Origin: Clavelina lepadiformis
Lineage: Eukaryota; Chordata; Ascidiacea; Aplousobranchia; Clavelinidae
Assembly: GCF_947623445.1 (NCBI RefSeq)
Contig: NC_135241.1
Location: 20,214,501-20,278,500 of the forward strand
Direction of reading: 5' to 3'
Length of the DNA stretch: 64,000 nucleotides
A program made the position numbers and the translations under genes. Positions 36,056 to 48,700 of the stretch are shown one piece after another (within the stretch, counting starts at the first letter, position 1; each line of letters opens with the position of its first letter). The notes beneath the pieces are model-generated. The model searched no databases. It was not told the DNA's origin and saw only the letters and a program-made list of their open reading frames with translations.

Positions 36056-37000
36056 CAGTGGTTCTCAACCGCCGGTCCGCGAAGTACCGTATCTTACTTT
36101 CTGCCAAGCTAATTTTAATCTGGAATCATAAGCATTGCAAAGTTGATACTTCCTGTAAAACTCATTTTACGCTTGGCCGATTCACAGCAGTAGGCTAAAA
36201 CTGGCATAGCCTATCTCTCCTTCGTTGATACAGCAGAACTGTTTAATAATAAAGGTTAACCTTCCGATGACCTAGATTTTGTGCCGTTTATGATTGTTTC
36301 GTCATAAACTGCGTCTAGCTTTCAAAAAGTTTTGTAATACAAGGTCATTCTTCACTTTTCAGATGCTGCAATAGCTTGTCCTGTTAAACTACAGAAGGAT
36401 TAATATGGAATCAACGAACCAACAAGTGTATTTTAACAAGAAGGAAAAAACTAAGACTTCTGAAACAAATAATTCTCAAAATGGAAATGAACCAAGTATC
36501 AGTAGGTGCAAATGTAAACTACGAAAAGGGCATATGCAGATAAGTTGAGTGTCACAGAGGGAAGTAAGAAACGAAAAGGGGAATTTGTCAGGCAATACAA
36601 TAAAAATACTTGGAGCTTGGTTTTACAATAGTTCCGGGTAGTGAACAATCGTCACGGCCCTAATGTTTGGTGTGCTCCCAAATTCTGCCAAATGACGTTA
36701 TGAAACCTTCTAAAGTTGTTCGTCACTTTCATTCAAAGCACAACAATCTTGAAGGCAAGCCACTTGAATATTTTGGACGAATATTCTCTGATATGAACGA
36801 TTAAAAAAAGCAAATGAAAAGATGACGACTACCGAAAAATCCTTTCTTCATGAATCCTATCTAGTTTCTCTACGAATAGTTAAAACCAAAAAAAGCATAC
36901 ACGATTGGGGAAGAGTTAATAAAGCCGTGCATCTTATCTGCGGCTGAAGTAATGAAGGGCCCTGAAACAGCTCGAAAAGTGTTATAATTTTTCATCTTAA
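36056..37000 (+). pseudogene. Decayed Charlie-like hAT transposase (BED finger, ZBED5/FAM200-like) nested in the hAT element
   Basis: The segment opens with CAGTGGTTCTCAACCGCCGG (36056), the typical end of Charlie-group hATs. It encodes, in order, a lysine-rich start (36404), KKRKGEFVRQYNKNTW, the BED-finger part MKPSKVVRHFHSKHNNLEGK-PLEYFGRIF, then SYLVSLRIVKTKK and, after a +1 shift, AYTIGEELIKPCILSAAEVM. Several stops and at least one frameshift disable it, and the right terminus is missing. Confidence 0.7.
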
Positions 37001-37231
37001 ATAAGTAGTCTATGCCAAAATCTTGCTTTATCTTACGTGCCTAGGCGTAACACTGTGCCTAGGCGTGCGAAAGTCGGACTACAAATTTCATAATAAGAAT
37101 TATTTGTGGGTTAATTAAGCAAAGGAAAACTGTTCAGCGTCCGGAAAATTCACGTCTGTTTTCGTCTGGGCCTATTTCAGGAATGGGCCTAATGCTGCAG
37201 CATCAATAGCATCCACCTTAATCCTGCACTG

Positions 37232-37239
37232 CTTTTGAA
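37232..37239. repeat. Right 8-bp target-site duplication of the hAT element
   Basis: CTTTTGAA, identical to 32806-32813. Confidence 0.93.
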
Positions 37240-37344
37240 CACTCGCGCTTGTCACCGTAATAAAGAGTACATTTATAATTAAGTTTGTTTAACCTTAATC
37301 CAAATATCCAATACTATGACCACTGAATACTAGTACCTAGTAGG

Positions 37345-37998
37345 CTTAGGGATGTCCAATACAGAATAATTGACTATAGGCCTACTCAGGGCCGGATTTA
37401 GACCATGAGAGGGCCTAGGCTATTCCATTTGTGAGGCCCCTTATTTTATTTTTGAAGTCAGATTCGACTGTGCGTGAAAGCAACCAATGTTCCTAAAAAA
37501 AAAAAAAAAAAAACAATACACTATTTGCATGTTCTTAATTTTGGGATGTCTTTGGTACAAAATGGTATACCAAAGGTGTCAAAATGCCCAAAAGACGAAC
37601 CCCTGCCCTAAAAATAAGACGTAAGGTTCTCTAAAGCAATTAAAGCGGCATCAATCCCAAACTTCGAAATTGAATTTCGAGGCCGTAGCCTATTGGTAAA
37701 TCCGGCACTGACTATACTAGAATAATCTAGAATAGTCTATTCCGGATCCAGAATTTTGAATCCTATTCTAGAATAGCATAAAAGTTAAAAAATCTAAGCA
37801 CTGCAGTTCTTTTGTTTTGCCTTTGTAATAGGCTCACGAAATTATTTTGGTTCAAGCAAGTTGAAACTTGTCAAACTGACATGACAGATGGTTTAATTCA
37901 TGACAATTAACGCATCCAGTTCATAGCATTGGAATGTGAAACAACAAATCTCCTGAACGTGCCAATGAAAACCTTCAATTATAAAATAAAACCAGTAC
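37345..37998 (+). repeat. Right arm of the inverted repeat (partner 30008-30340), interrupted by a MITE
   Basis: It aligns in reverse complement with 30008-30340. Continuity with the partner is broken only between TTGACTATA and ACTATACTAGAATAAT, where the 324-bp element at 37387-37710 is inserted. The uninterrupted partner shows the pre-insertion site. Confidence 0.75.
37387..37710. mobile_element. Non-autonomous hAT MITE (324 bp)
   Basis: The terminal inverted repeats are CAGGGCCGGATTTA (37387) and, inverted, CAGTGCCGGATTTA (ending 37710), which match at 13 of 14 bases. The pre-insertion site in the other repeat arm reads TTGACTATACTAG. The right flank is ACTATACT, and the left flank is ACTATA-GGCCTA-CT, so an 8-bp duplication with a later 6-bp insertion is the simplest reading. 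It has a poly-A run near 37495-37515 and no ORF. The termini are close to those of the 4.4-kb autonomous element nearby. Confidence 0.75.
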
Positions 37999-39762
37999 AG
38001 TTATGTAAGCGCTCTGGTAAACAAGGTTTTAAAAATTGGAACCGAAGCAATCGCAACTGTTTGTGATAAACACGAATTGCGATTAAATACTAGTCAGGCA
38101 ATCTTTTTACAGTCCAATTAGGAAAGCAATAACTTTCTCAGTTTTCTCATCACACGTCGTACTTTTTTCGTGACATAGCGTGCGTGGAAATACATGGATG
38201 GTTACAATAGAGATCTGCGATTCAAAACTGTTATACCAAATTTCGATTCCTGGGCTTCTTTTGAGCATCAATAAAGTTATAAGAAAATAGGAAAGGTATC
38301 CCGCATCAGATTTATACACTAAGTGTTCGCTTTAGTCAGCTATCACTTGGTAGTTCTGACATGATTCGCTCAAATTAAGACATTTTACATGTTATTATGT
38401 GCATACCGAGCCAGATTTTTTTTGCAAAAGAATAAACCTATGAAAGCTATAATTTTTCAAACGCGCACTAAAACAATGGGTAACACTGTTTAAGCAAAAC
38501 AAGTATCAATCTGCCAAATACTTAAATCTGACCAACTATGGCACCATGCCCTGAGGTTTTACAATAATCTGAGTCCGCCTACGCGTTAACCGGCTAAAAA
38601 CATACCGATGTCCAGATCTTACGTTTTGCGGCCTTGTGGCATAGCAAGTTATTTTATTCCGTATTTGCAACTCGAATAAAAATAAACAGAACAAAATACG
38701 TGCGTTGGGTTAGTAATGGTTATAATGAACCTTGATATCGGCATAGAAATGGCGCACACATGGTATACGCAGCACGTAAATTTTCAAAGATTTCATCGAA
38801 ACTTGACTTCACGAAAAATGACGTCAACAAGACAAAAACGTCACCACAAAATACGGAACGCACAATGACCTAACATCTAAGGCAAAAAGGATATAATATA
38901 CCACCGTATGTCACGTAACTGCTTGCAAGGAAAAAGTGACGGATGCTAAAACAGCAACCCTTGAAAAGCCATAAAGCCGAGAACGAACAAATATCTCGCA
39001 CAAAAATTCGGAGCGTATTTGAAACAGGTAAAGAACTAAGATTTTTGAAGTCAATTGCAAAACGGATATTGGAACTCTAGCATATATTAATGCGGAATTT
39101 CTTGAAATGGGGCAAGCTGTTAATTTGTTGGTTCTGCAAACTTTGCTGGGTGCGCTTCATACATTGAGCTTCGAGGTTTTTACTCGGACTTTGTCTTCAC
39201 GGAGTGCGAAGTCGAAAGACCACTGGCAGCCACATAATGGTTTAAAGGGGGGCGAAAGATAACGTACAAGCGGTAACAATGCATTATATACAGGATACAA
39301 ACTGGCAACGAATATAAGCGACGATTATATCTACAGAACTTCTTTAAAACAAAACGCCTTCCATCAAGCATCAATAAAACACGAAGACGTAATCTCATAC
39401 AACGGCCAGGGCGCAAATTGGAGAACTTTATGGCGCGGCCAAGAGGTGCATGTTGGTGCCACAAACATGATTCCACACATAGCGCGATTTGATTTAGTAA
39501 CAAACACAAAAAACGCAGGAACTTGGCAGAGAGAAGAAAATCCATTAAATAGGCGCTGTTATATATAAACCGCCCGTTCAGCCAGCCTATGCTGTAAGCG
39601 TGGCAGTTTATGCAAAAATGGCACGTTTCGCCGCGACGCGCCAACTTCAACGTTATCAACTAGATGTATGACGTCACAAAGATATACCGCGCGAACAGGC
39701 ACGCTCAGTTCGCCAGCCAAAGTTAACAGAATTGCCTGACGTCACGGACAACGACGTAACGA
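37999..39762. other. 3' flank of Mef2; probably includes its 3' UTR
   Basis: No separate gene is recognised. The 159-codon minus-strand frame at 39180-39659 is rich in Cys, Arg and Leu and has no domain match; it lies just downstream of the Mef2 stop and is most likely UTR. A minus-strand AATAAA near 38661-38666 is one possible transcript end. Confidence 0.4.
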
Positions 39763-42700
39763 TCAAGTGGTCCATCCCGGTGACGTACTAGGTCCCGCTT
39801 CTACTCTTTGCCTCTTGGTCGGGAGACGATCTCCGTTCTCTAGGAGCATGCTGTTTCGTTCGTCCATGTCGTAGGATGCCACAACTTCCATCGGAGATCT
39901 GCAGAAGATGGACTTGTACGGAGGATGGACAATACTAATTTACAAAATGAGGAAAGTGAAGAATAGCACATTGATTTAGTGACGTATTTAGCGAAAAACG
40001 TTCAGCTTTTGTACTGATTCATTTTGTAACCTACATGTCAAAGTAGGTAATCTTTGTAAGGCACAAAATGTAGAGTTTGTGCTGTTTCAAATTTTTCAGA
40101 AGAATCAGCAAAACACGACATTATCAGAGCAAAAGTTTAGGAAACATTGTGAAAATTACAGCCACGGTGAATCAGTTAAAAATTGCTGCCCAAATCAGTG
40201 CTTTTATTGTCAAAATGTTCCTAACCACGAGTTTTTTTCATGAAGCCAATATCACACCTGTTAGCTAACTTATTCACATCAATGCACCCACCTTCCTTCA
40301 ACTGAGCGATTCATCGAGGCTTGGTCTGCCATTTTGTCTGGGGGTGACGCTGGTTCGCTTTTGATCGTTACCATGGGAACACCGTGATGAGCAAGAGAAC
40401 TTTAAGAAAATACAAAAATGCAAGGTCAATGGTAATTGAATGCCAAGTGAAGCGAGGCACCGTATCAAACATCTGTTCCTTATGGGTGTTTATAGAAAAT
40501 TGCATTGCGTCATGTTTAACGAGTTGAAAGATACAAGACAACGAAATACCTTTGAATTTGTGGTGTTCCCAGCTGGTGTTGGGGCCATTGGTGCAATATC
40601 GATCCCGGTGACGGGGAAAAACCTGGCAAATCACTGCCTGTCAAAATCGGATAATCACCTACTACAAAATTTAAAAAAAAATATTTACCAAGTGCACGTT
40701 CTTGGATTAAAAGACAAACAAGGCGTTAGCTGTATAAAGATTTTTCTACAGGACGAATACTTTCAAAACGTGTTAATTTTCATGCCATTTGTTAACTTAC
40801 CAGCACTATAACCTTGCTGTACATAGGGCATCACACTGGGCGTAGCCAAGCTTACAACCGGCGTTGAAAGTTCATTTACACCATCCTAAAGAAGTAAACT
40901 TATAAAATTAGACCAACCAATGAAACTTGTGCAATAACCCTTTGGGATAAATCTAATAAGAAATCGCTGCTTGGGGTAGACATTCAATAAATGTGCGAGT
41001 CCATGTACATCTCACTAGGTACTTACCATCTGGGGATTGTGAGATTGGGGTATGACAACATGAAGATGGGATCGGTTGGGTGAAGGTGGGTTAATAATCT
41101 GTTTCCGGGGCATTGGGGAAGTGCGGTCCTGCTGTATGTGCATTGAAGGCGATGACCCCCTCTGCTGGCTGGGTCCGCTATATCCATTTCCTAAAGATTA
41201 AACAACATTTTATCAGCTATGCACAAAAACATATGCAAATATTAAGTAAGGTAAAATATACTTGTCAAGCTGACAGTTTTGTTTATAAAAATGTGCTAAC
41301 TTTTGCAATCTTTTTTACTAAACCAAAACAACTGTAACAGAGTGCAAAATTACCGCAATTAATTATAGTAAGCACAATTAGTCTCACCGCCAGGTGAAGA
41401 AGCATCCGATACCATGCTCATTTCTGGGCTGTACATCGGACCTGTGTGAGTGGATGACAGTGTTAGTGGCATGCAGTAAACTAAACTAATGCAAGCAAGA
41501 AGTGTCCTTAGAAAATAAAAAGAGGAATTGAAGAAAATTAAATTGTATATTTTCCAAGGCTACATTTGCAGTTGGCTTCAACTTGCAGTTTGTGCTTGGT
41601 GATGGGTTAATTAAGTTTGTTTCAGTCTAGCGCATGCAACTGTTTTTTATTCCAGGGGCTTTGAAATTCGAATAGAAAAACAAAACAAAATTAACTGTGC
41701 ACTTTTCAGGCGCTCATGGATGAGATTGTAAAATATGCTGATAATTATTCTACCAAAATCACAAGTTCTTTGTGTCTTATGTAGCGCAGCATCAGTTTAA
41801 ATTTACAAAATAATCCCCATTCAAAATGTTATAATATAGGCAAGAGTGATTCGCATCAAATTAAAATTTTTAGGCTTCACAAAAACAAGCTATTTTCTCA
41901 GCTTAAAGAACTTATTGCATATTGACTTATACATACGTGAATTGATTAACTGCAAAAGTAATAGTTCTGTAAAGGATTACATTTAAGGCATGGACATTGT
42001 TATCAACAAGTAGGAATTTTAGCAAATTTCAATATAACAAAATTTAGCGATCATTTCAGGATATTTCAATTTCGAAAATCCTTAAAACAAAATCTACATC
42101 TACAAGGAAAAATCATGCACTAACGCGATTGCCACCTATGCCAATTACGTTCCACCAAAACTACGTCAGAGCACTCGGATCTTAACAAATGCTACTTTAA
42201 TCAAATTTACTTAATTACCAGAGGGGGATCGACTGGGACTGTGTCCGCCGCCAGCTAAAGGGCTTCTTGGAAGAGGACTACTTCTGCGATGAGGATGCAG
42301 AAGATTAGGATCATGTTCCGGGTGAAGTCCATGAGGGTGAAGTCCAAATCCGCTTGTCGGGTAGGAGGGGATTCCTCGATCTGTGACTGGGAACGAAACG
42401 GGGTGAGAAGGAAAATCAGTTGCCTGAAAAAGAAAATACACATTTAAAATATAAAACCAGGGATACCAGAGCTAACCCACAGAAATTATATAAAGCATTG
42501 ACATTTGCTATTATCACATGTTATGACACATAACAAGGTGCAAGGAAGGATAAATCAAGGAGTGCGATTTACTGCTGAAGAAACAGTCCAGACATTGGTG
42601 GAAATGGTGAAAACATACTTGCTGCGGACGGAGGGTGGTCATCATTTCATCGAATTGCTTATCAATCTGAGCATATCTCTGCATTGTTCCAGGAGTAGGA

Positions 42701-45700
42701 AGCTGGGGTTGGTGATCTACATCAGGGCTGTCACAATTCTTGTTGTCCTTCTTGTTCAGCATCTAAGAGAACGGTCATGATAAATGACATGGTGTATTTT
42801 CTATTAATTGTGCAGCTATAACAATGTCTCTTTCCACAACGAAAAGTAATTTTAAACTTAACATGAACAGTATAAGCGCAAGACATCAAATACTACAGTT
42901 TTATTTATTTGCATTAAAAATAAGAGTAATATAATATGTCTTTGGTATACTGTATAGTTGGCATATGTTAATTATTAATTTACAGTGGTTCATTCTGAGG
43001 ATAGCTCTGGAAAGAAAAGCAGTGTGATAAATAATACGAGTTTGTGCTGAAGTTTACATTCACACTTCCATAATGTTTAATTTAAACAGGCTACTGCCGG
43101 TTTGAAGTACAGTATCAACATCAGTACTGTATATTACAATAAAACAGAATATTTCCATAAGTCATTTATTCTACCTCATTAAACCTTTATTGCAATAGTA
43201 CGTATGATCGTTTTCTGTGATTGTACACAAGAGATATTTGACAAACAATAAATCATAAGCAAGGTAATTCTCATTTCCAAAATCAACGGAGTGAAATTAA
43301 ATATGTCCCACGCCTGATTTAGATGAACGCTTTAAATACAGACGATTAAATAGCACCAAAGCATTAGTAGCTGGCCTTGATGTACACTGTACAGTAAAAA
43401 CACTTTCCGAAGCCAGCACCAATGCTGAGCTGCCATTTAAGCCGTATTGACGTCATTGCTGACGCAAGTTGCGGTTTGTGGAGACGAAAAATAAAAGCGC
43501 TATGATGGAGAGTAATGATAGCGGGAACGAATAATAATAGTTCGAATGTGAGAGTGAGCTACTAAGAATAGAATGTCCGGGTGAAAAAAGGGGTAATTTA
43601 TGCGGGTTGCAAAGCCAAATAGGATCTTGTCTTAGTAGGGGTAAATTTGCGTACGTTGTTGGTTCCGGCGGGAAAGCGGCAGCCTAAGGAAGCCGCACAA
43701 TGCATTCGCGGAATGTTAAGTTGTGATACAAGGCTACCGCCAAGCGCCTCATGTTTCGTGACGTAGAGAAGTTGTCACGACCGAACGAGTTTGCTGTAAC
43801 AGTACATTGCTTTCGGCAATCAATTTACCTTAATACCACTTCAATACCTGCTGTCGGAACGGTTTGAGCTACTCGCTTTGGCAAAGCAGCATTTTGCGAA
43901 AAAATTAATGGTCACGGCGCATTCGCTCGTTTTGAGAATCTGAACAAGCAAGAATTTGTTATTAGGATTTGTCTCAACGACAAATAAACTGGTAACTATT
44001 GAGGCGTTTCGGTCATTAATGGCTAAAAATAATCCAAGAAAAGTATTAAAAGCTGAGTACATGAGCTATGACTCAGGCAACGGCACGTCAGGGAAGTACA
44101 AACGCGACAGGTAAACTCGTCAACACGACCGTGACGTATGCGGGAGAAAGAGAGTTCTTCGGCGATAACAAAAAAACTTTCGTGGCTCTTAAATATTTGT
44201 TCACGGGTAGGAGCATATGTTTAAAAGCCAATATTCGCACGCAGTGTTCTGGGACGCATGCGAAGGGGCTGGTCTATGACTCCGTGGTGACTATTCTGCT
44301 ACAAAGGAAGATTTTTGGAAAAAGTCTATTTTCCTCACCCTATCCAAGCGTTCGCCTGCACTTACAATTGTGTCAATAAGAAGACACGTAATATTATAAA
44401 AATGGCGCTATATAATATTTACGGTTATTTTCAAGTTTTAAAAATAATTAAAGAATTTATACCATCACAACAACGGCCACAGTTTGTTTGCCACCTGGTT
44501 TGTTGAAAACGCGCTTTGTCATTGAACACCAAGAGAAAAAAGAAACATTGGCCACTTTACATGAGGAAGACTAACGCGCTTATTTGTGGCAACGCTACGG
44601 ACACAAAAATAAATCGTCATGGGAATACACCTTGACGCAACGCACGCACGAAATGGGAGATTTATATGCAGGGAAACCTTCCAGAGTCGGTGGCGATTAC
44701 GACTTAACGTTAGTGTTTTTTGCACCATAACTACTAATTTTGATGTGATCGTTACCTTGCACAACATAATTATAGCATCAGAATTAGCATTCGACGACTT
44801 TGTTTCCATAATTATCGGAGGTTTTTCAAAAATATATACAGTTTCATAGATGCTACTGTAACTTTCCAAAAAAGGATAAAAAACCACGACTACGAATGTA
44901 CGATGTCACTATTATGACATTTCCCGATATATACGTACAAAGTACCATTTTAGCGTCAGAAGTGGCAAAAATACTTTGACATATCTGAAAATAGTAGTAA
45001 TATCCTAAAATTATCCGAATGTCACAAATTTAGTGAATGTGCGTCAAAGCGTGTTGTTCATATTGTAAACATGCGTTTATGTCTGGCATTTCAAGCCAAA
45101 AACGTGGCAAAAGCAGAACGATTCCGGGAAAGTTGCATGTTACTATGACGCAGTAAAGCCCCTGGCCTGCAGCCTAATTGTTTTCGTTTAATATCTTCAC
45201 GGAAAAGAAAATTGAAAAATTTTGAAACACTGACATATCGAAAATAAACAAAGACGTTTTGTCGGATGTTAGTGTCAGCTTCGCAATGTGACCAAAAAAG
45301 GATTTCACTGGTCGAGAAATTCCCTAAACCGCAGTTAAACTGAAATTACCCCAGTTTTCCTGCAAGGTGCAAAAATGTACAGTACGACATGGCTTTTTGA
45401 AATATCCTGTTATTTGCTTAAGTTAAAAATTATAAGTAACTAAAAAGCATTTATTTGCCAATAAGCCATCACGCACTTCGAGCTCGTTCGGGAAAATTTA
45501 GGCTTATGTACGTATTTGAAACAATGGAAGTCCATAAATTAAGCAAAAACAAAATTTTTTATTGAGACACATGGATGAGTGAGTGTTAAGAATGTTTAGA
45601 CTATTCTAAAGTTATTTTCACCGACCACAGTAACCATAGTAACCTGATTCAGAGCGGAAAAAATAGAAAACGTAAATAGTCAGTGGTCAATACAGAATAG

Positions 45701-48700
45701 GTTGAACATAATGCCAGAAACGTTTCATTTTGCATTGCTACTGATTACAACGCCCGGTGAAGGACGGAGAAGCCTTAAACCTTAGGAACCACACTAACAC
45801 ATTTAGAATCAGTTATAAGAATTTCTAGGAAACAATGTAAAAAAATCGTCAATTCCATCTGATCGTCTTGTTTTTTAAAGGACTTATTCGTTTTGTAACT
45901 TAGAATGGGCGGGTAATCCCCGTCAGTTTTGACTAAAAATAGCGGATTCCAAAAATACGCCGCACGAGGAAGATGAGTTTAGAACGAAAACGAAACGAGA
46001 TACCCCACGCATGCTATTTTCTACGGAAGGTCCTCTTCTCAAAAAATGACGTCGATATCTTCGACGTAACCATACCGCGGTGGCTTGGGCGGGCAACCGC
46101 ATTATTTTCTTAACAATCGGAATCCTATCGAAAAAGATATTATCGTTCTTCTATTTTTTCGGTTATGATTTAGTACCTGTCACTCTCATTATTTGTTGTA
46201 TTGCGTGGAATAATTTCCATTTTTCTTGAAAACCACATTCTCCTTGTACTGTATATTAGGTGATACACAGAACACACAACAAGAGGGCTCATGAAGGGCA
46301 AAACTGGGGGAAATCCCTTTCTATTTTGGTTTTGGTTTTGCACCGCGCTCCATTGTTAACATCAGATAAGTTTGTGTCGAAACGAATGGTATCAACTGCG
46401 AGGTACACTTATACAACTATTTGGCACGGCGGCCACATTACACAGAAAAATTGCATGACGTAATGTCACGACAACAATTAAATTTCCATAGTGTCAAGGA
46501 TATCGGAAATCATAAATGAAATTTCTGTGATCGCGGTTTAGAGTTAAGAACGGCTACGACAGAGGAGTCAGAAAAGCCAGGGCATATATAAAAATAAATA
46601 CTGTTCCAATAACATGTTTCTACCGGCGATGAGCCACCTTCGCGTAACGACAAACATTTTTCTATATTTCTTCCTATGTCAACAGGATTAGACAGAGTTA
46701 AGCTTTAATAATAATTTAATTAATTAATTGACTAGACATTGTTAAGATTTGTTCTAGGTTTTACCTCAATAATGTCGGAGTTAGTCCGGCTTTCGTGGGG
46801 TTCGTTGTACTCAGTATATTTCAAAAGAACCTTGTCCATGTCTGTGCTGGCATACTGGAAAAGCTTGTTTGAGCTGTTAAAGATGATCAGGGCGATTTCG
46901 CAGTCACATAACACCGACAATTCGTAGGCTTTTTTCATCAGACCAAACTTGCGTTTCGTGAAGGTTACCTGAAAAAGAAGCTTTTTTAATGGATGTTCCA
47001 AACGCACTCTCATGTGATTTGCAGCTTGTGGGAGTTTTTACCTCTGGTTTGCAGACTTGGAAATGCGAGGAAAAAGACGGGAATTACGATAAAAAATTAT
47101 TAACTGATAGGCAGCTGTAAGTGGGGAATTTCGGTTTCTGTGGAACTGTTTAACGATTGACGTCAACGCTTTCATCTCCATGACACAAAAAACGTTTTTT
47201 TATCACTTCGAGCAAAAAAACTATTCTAATCACGAAAAACAACGAGTTTACGGTTACTGGTGGTCGAGAAAGATGGCGTAAAATAGCTCGATGTTTCACA
47301 TTTAGACGTTAAGTTGGCTGATGCAAAATACTTTGTTACCAGGATGCGTTATGTACACTGGTCACTTCTCTTAAAAAATCTACAAAACGTCAAGGCATTT
47401 TCCAAATTATCGGTTTGGTAAATAAATAATTTATGCGCCTGACGTCAACGTGAGATTAATGCGGACACAAGGGCAAGGTGACGAGAGCGGTGTCGACAAC
47501 CATCGTCTTTACGTGCTGGGCTTTTCATTAACTAAAGGCCAGACAAATTGCTGATAATAAATTAATTTCTTGTCCAAGGGAAGATCAAGACGGCGGAAGA
47601 ATAACTTTTACGACGCGTGCTTTATCGGATGTTATACTGTATATGTGGTAGCCATATTGCTCTGTTGGAAAATTTAATAGCACTGACAAATACATACCTA
47701 ATTCACAGTATACAAAACGTAGTTTCATGTCTGTTCTCGAAAACGTACGTAAGGTTTTAAAAACACCTCGGGTGCATGAACGGGACAAATCATCCTCCCA
47801 ATAGCGGTTTGTGCGATATGTGAATTGCGATTTGTGCAGTATGCGTTCGCTTAATATGATTAAGCGCATAGCATTAGTTAGTACTACCATGCATGCATGG
47901 CTGCAAATAATGCGTTAAACGTAGTTAACGCAACCACGCGGGCAAACTGGTTTCCTTGCATTGGAATCAAGTTACAAGCACACAGACCAAGAGCTGGTAA
48001 AGGCTAGGGAAATTACGCACACCAAAACACAATAGGCTAATATGCAAGGGATTGTTTGTGTGTCTTCCGACGTTTCTCTGTATATTTAAATGTTTTCTTT
48101 CCATCGAAAAAACAGCTATTTGATTTTTTTACTGCAAATTCTTTACCGATCGAACCATGTTGCTACTGTCTTCACGTTAGCAAACGTTAAACAACTAACA
48201 GAGCATACGACGTCATTTTTAAGGTATTTACATAAAACAACCATCTCAAAAGGTTGATATATGCTATTTACAAAACTGTCTTAACCTTCCTTAAAAGAGG
48301 AAGGGATAACGATTTTCTAAAGCCACAATTACTTTCCCCATAAGCAGTAAAATTGCCGATGACGTCAGTTAGCCCGTCACTACGTAAACTTGAGCATCTG
48401 TGTGCAATGGTGTAAGGCAAACAAGGTGATCTCTTTCAGGGAAAGAAGCATCCAAACTTCTATCATGCTGTTTTAAAAATAACCTAGAACGACGACACGA
48501 AAATAATTTTGCCACGTGGTATCTAAGCACGTGCTGCAGTTTGCGTTCCAATCAAGTTTTTTGGACCCATATTTGCCCGACTGTAAAAAGCGCACCCGAA
48601 TCACTGTAAACCTTCAGCATGCGAAAAGACTGTATATTCCCTTTTAAAGGTGAAAGCATTTTTACGTCTTCTTTAACGATACACGAAAAGTAACCTAACG

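Larger units (their letters stand above)
32814..37231 (-). mobile_element. Full-length autonomous hAT transposon (4418 bp), ZMYM1-like transposase group
   Basis: The left terminus CAGGGCCGGATTAAG (32814) and the inverted right terminus CAGTGCAGGATTAAG (ending 37231) match at 13 of 15 bases. Both ends also carry a subterminal TGATGCTGCAGC and GGGCC motif. The element is bounded by an identical 8-bp duplication, CTTTTGAA. It contains one uninterrupted transposase ORF (33158-35677), a poly(A) signal at 32947-32952, and a decayed second hAT sequence (36056 to about 37000) in its right part. Confidence 0.92.

Noticed and set aside
39180..39659. 159-codon minus-strand frame
   Set aside because: No domain similarity and biased composition; it lies immediately 3' of the Mef2 stop and is best explained as UTR.
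44023..44032. CTAAAAATAA, a loose MEF2-site match in Mef2 intron 2
   Set aside because: Matches of this loose type are expected many times by chance in AT-rich sequence.
44068..44379. 103-codon plus-strand frame in Mef2 intron 2
   Set aside because: No similarity to any family I know and no Kozak or splice support.
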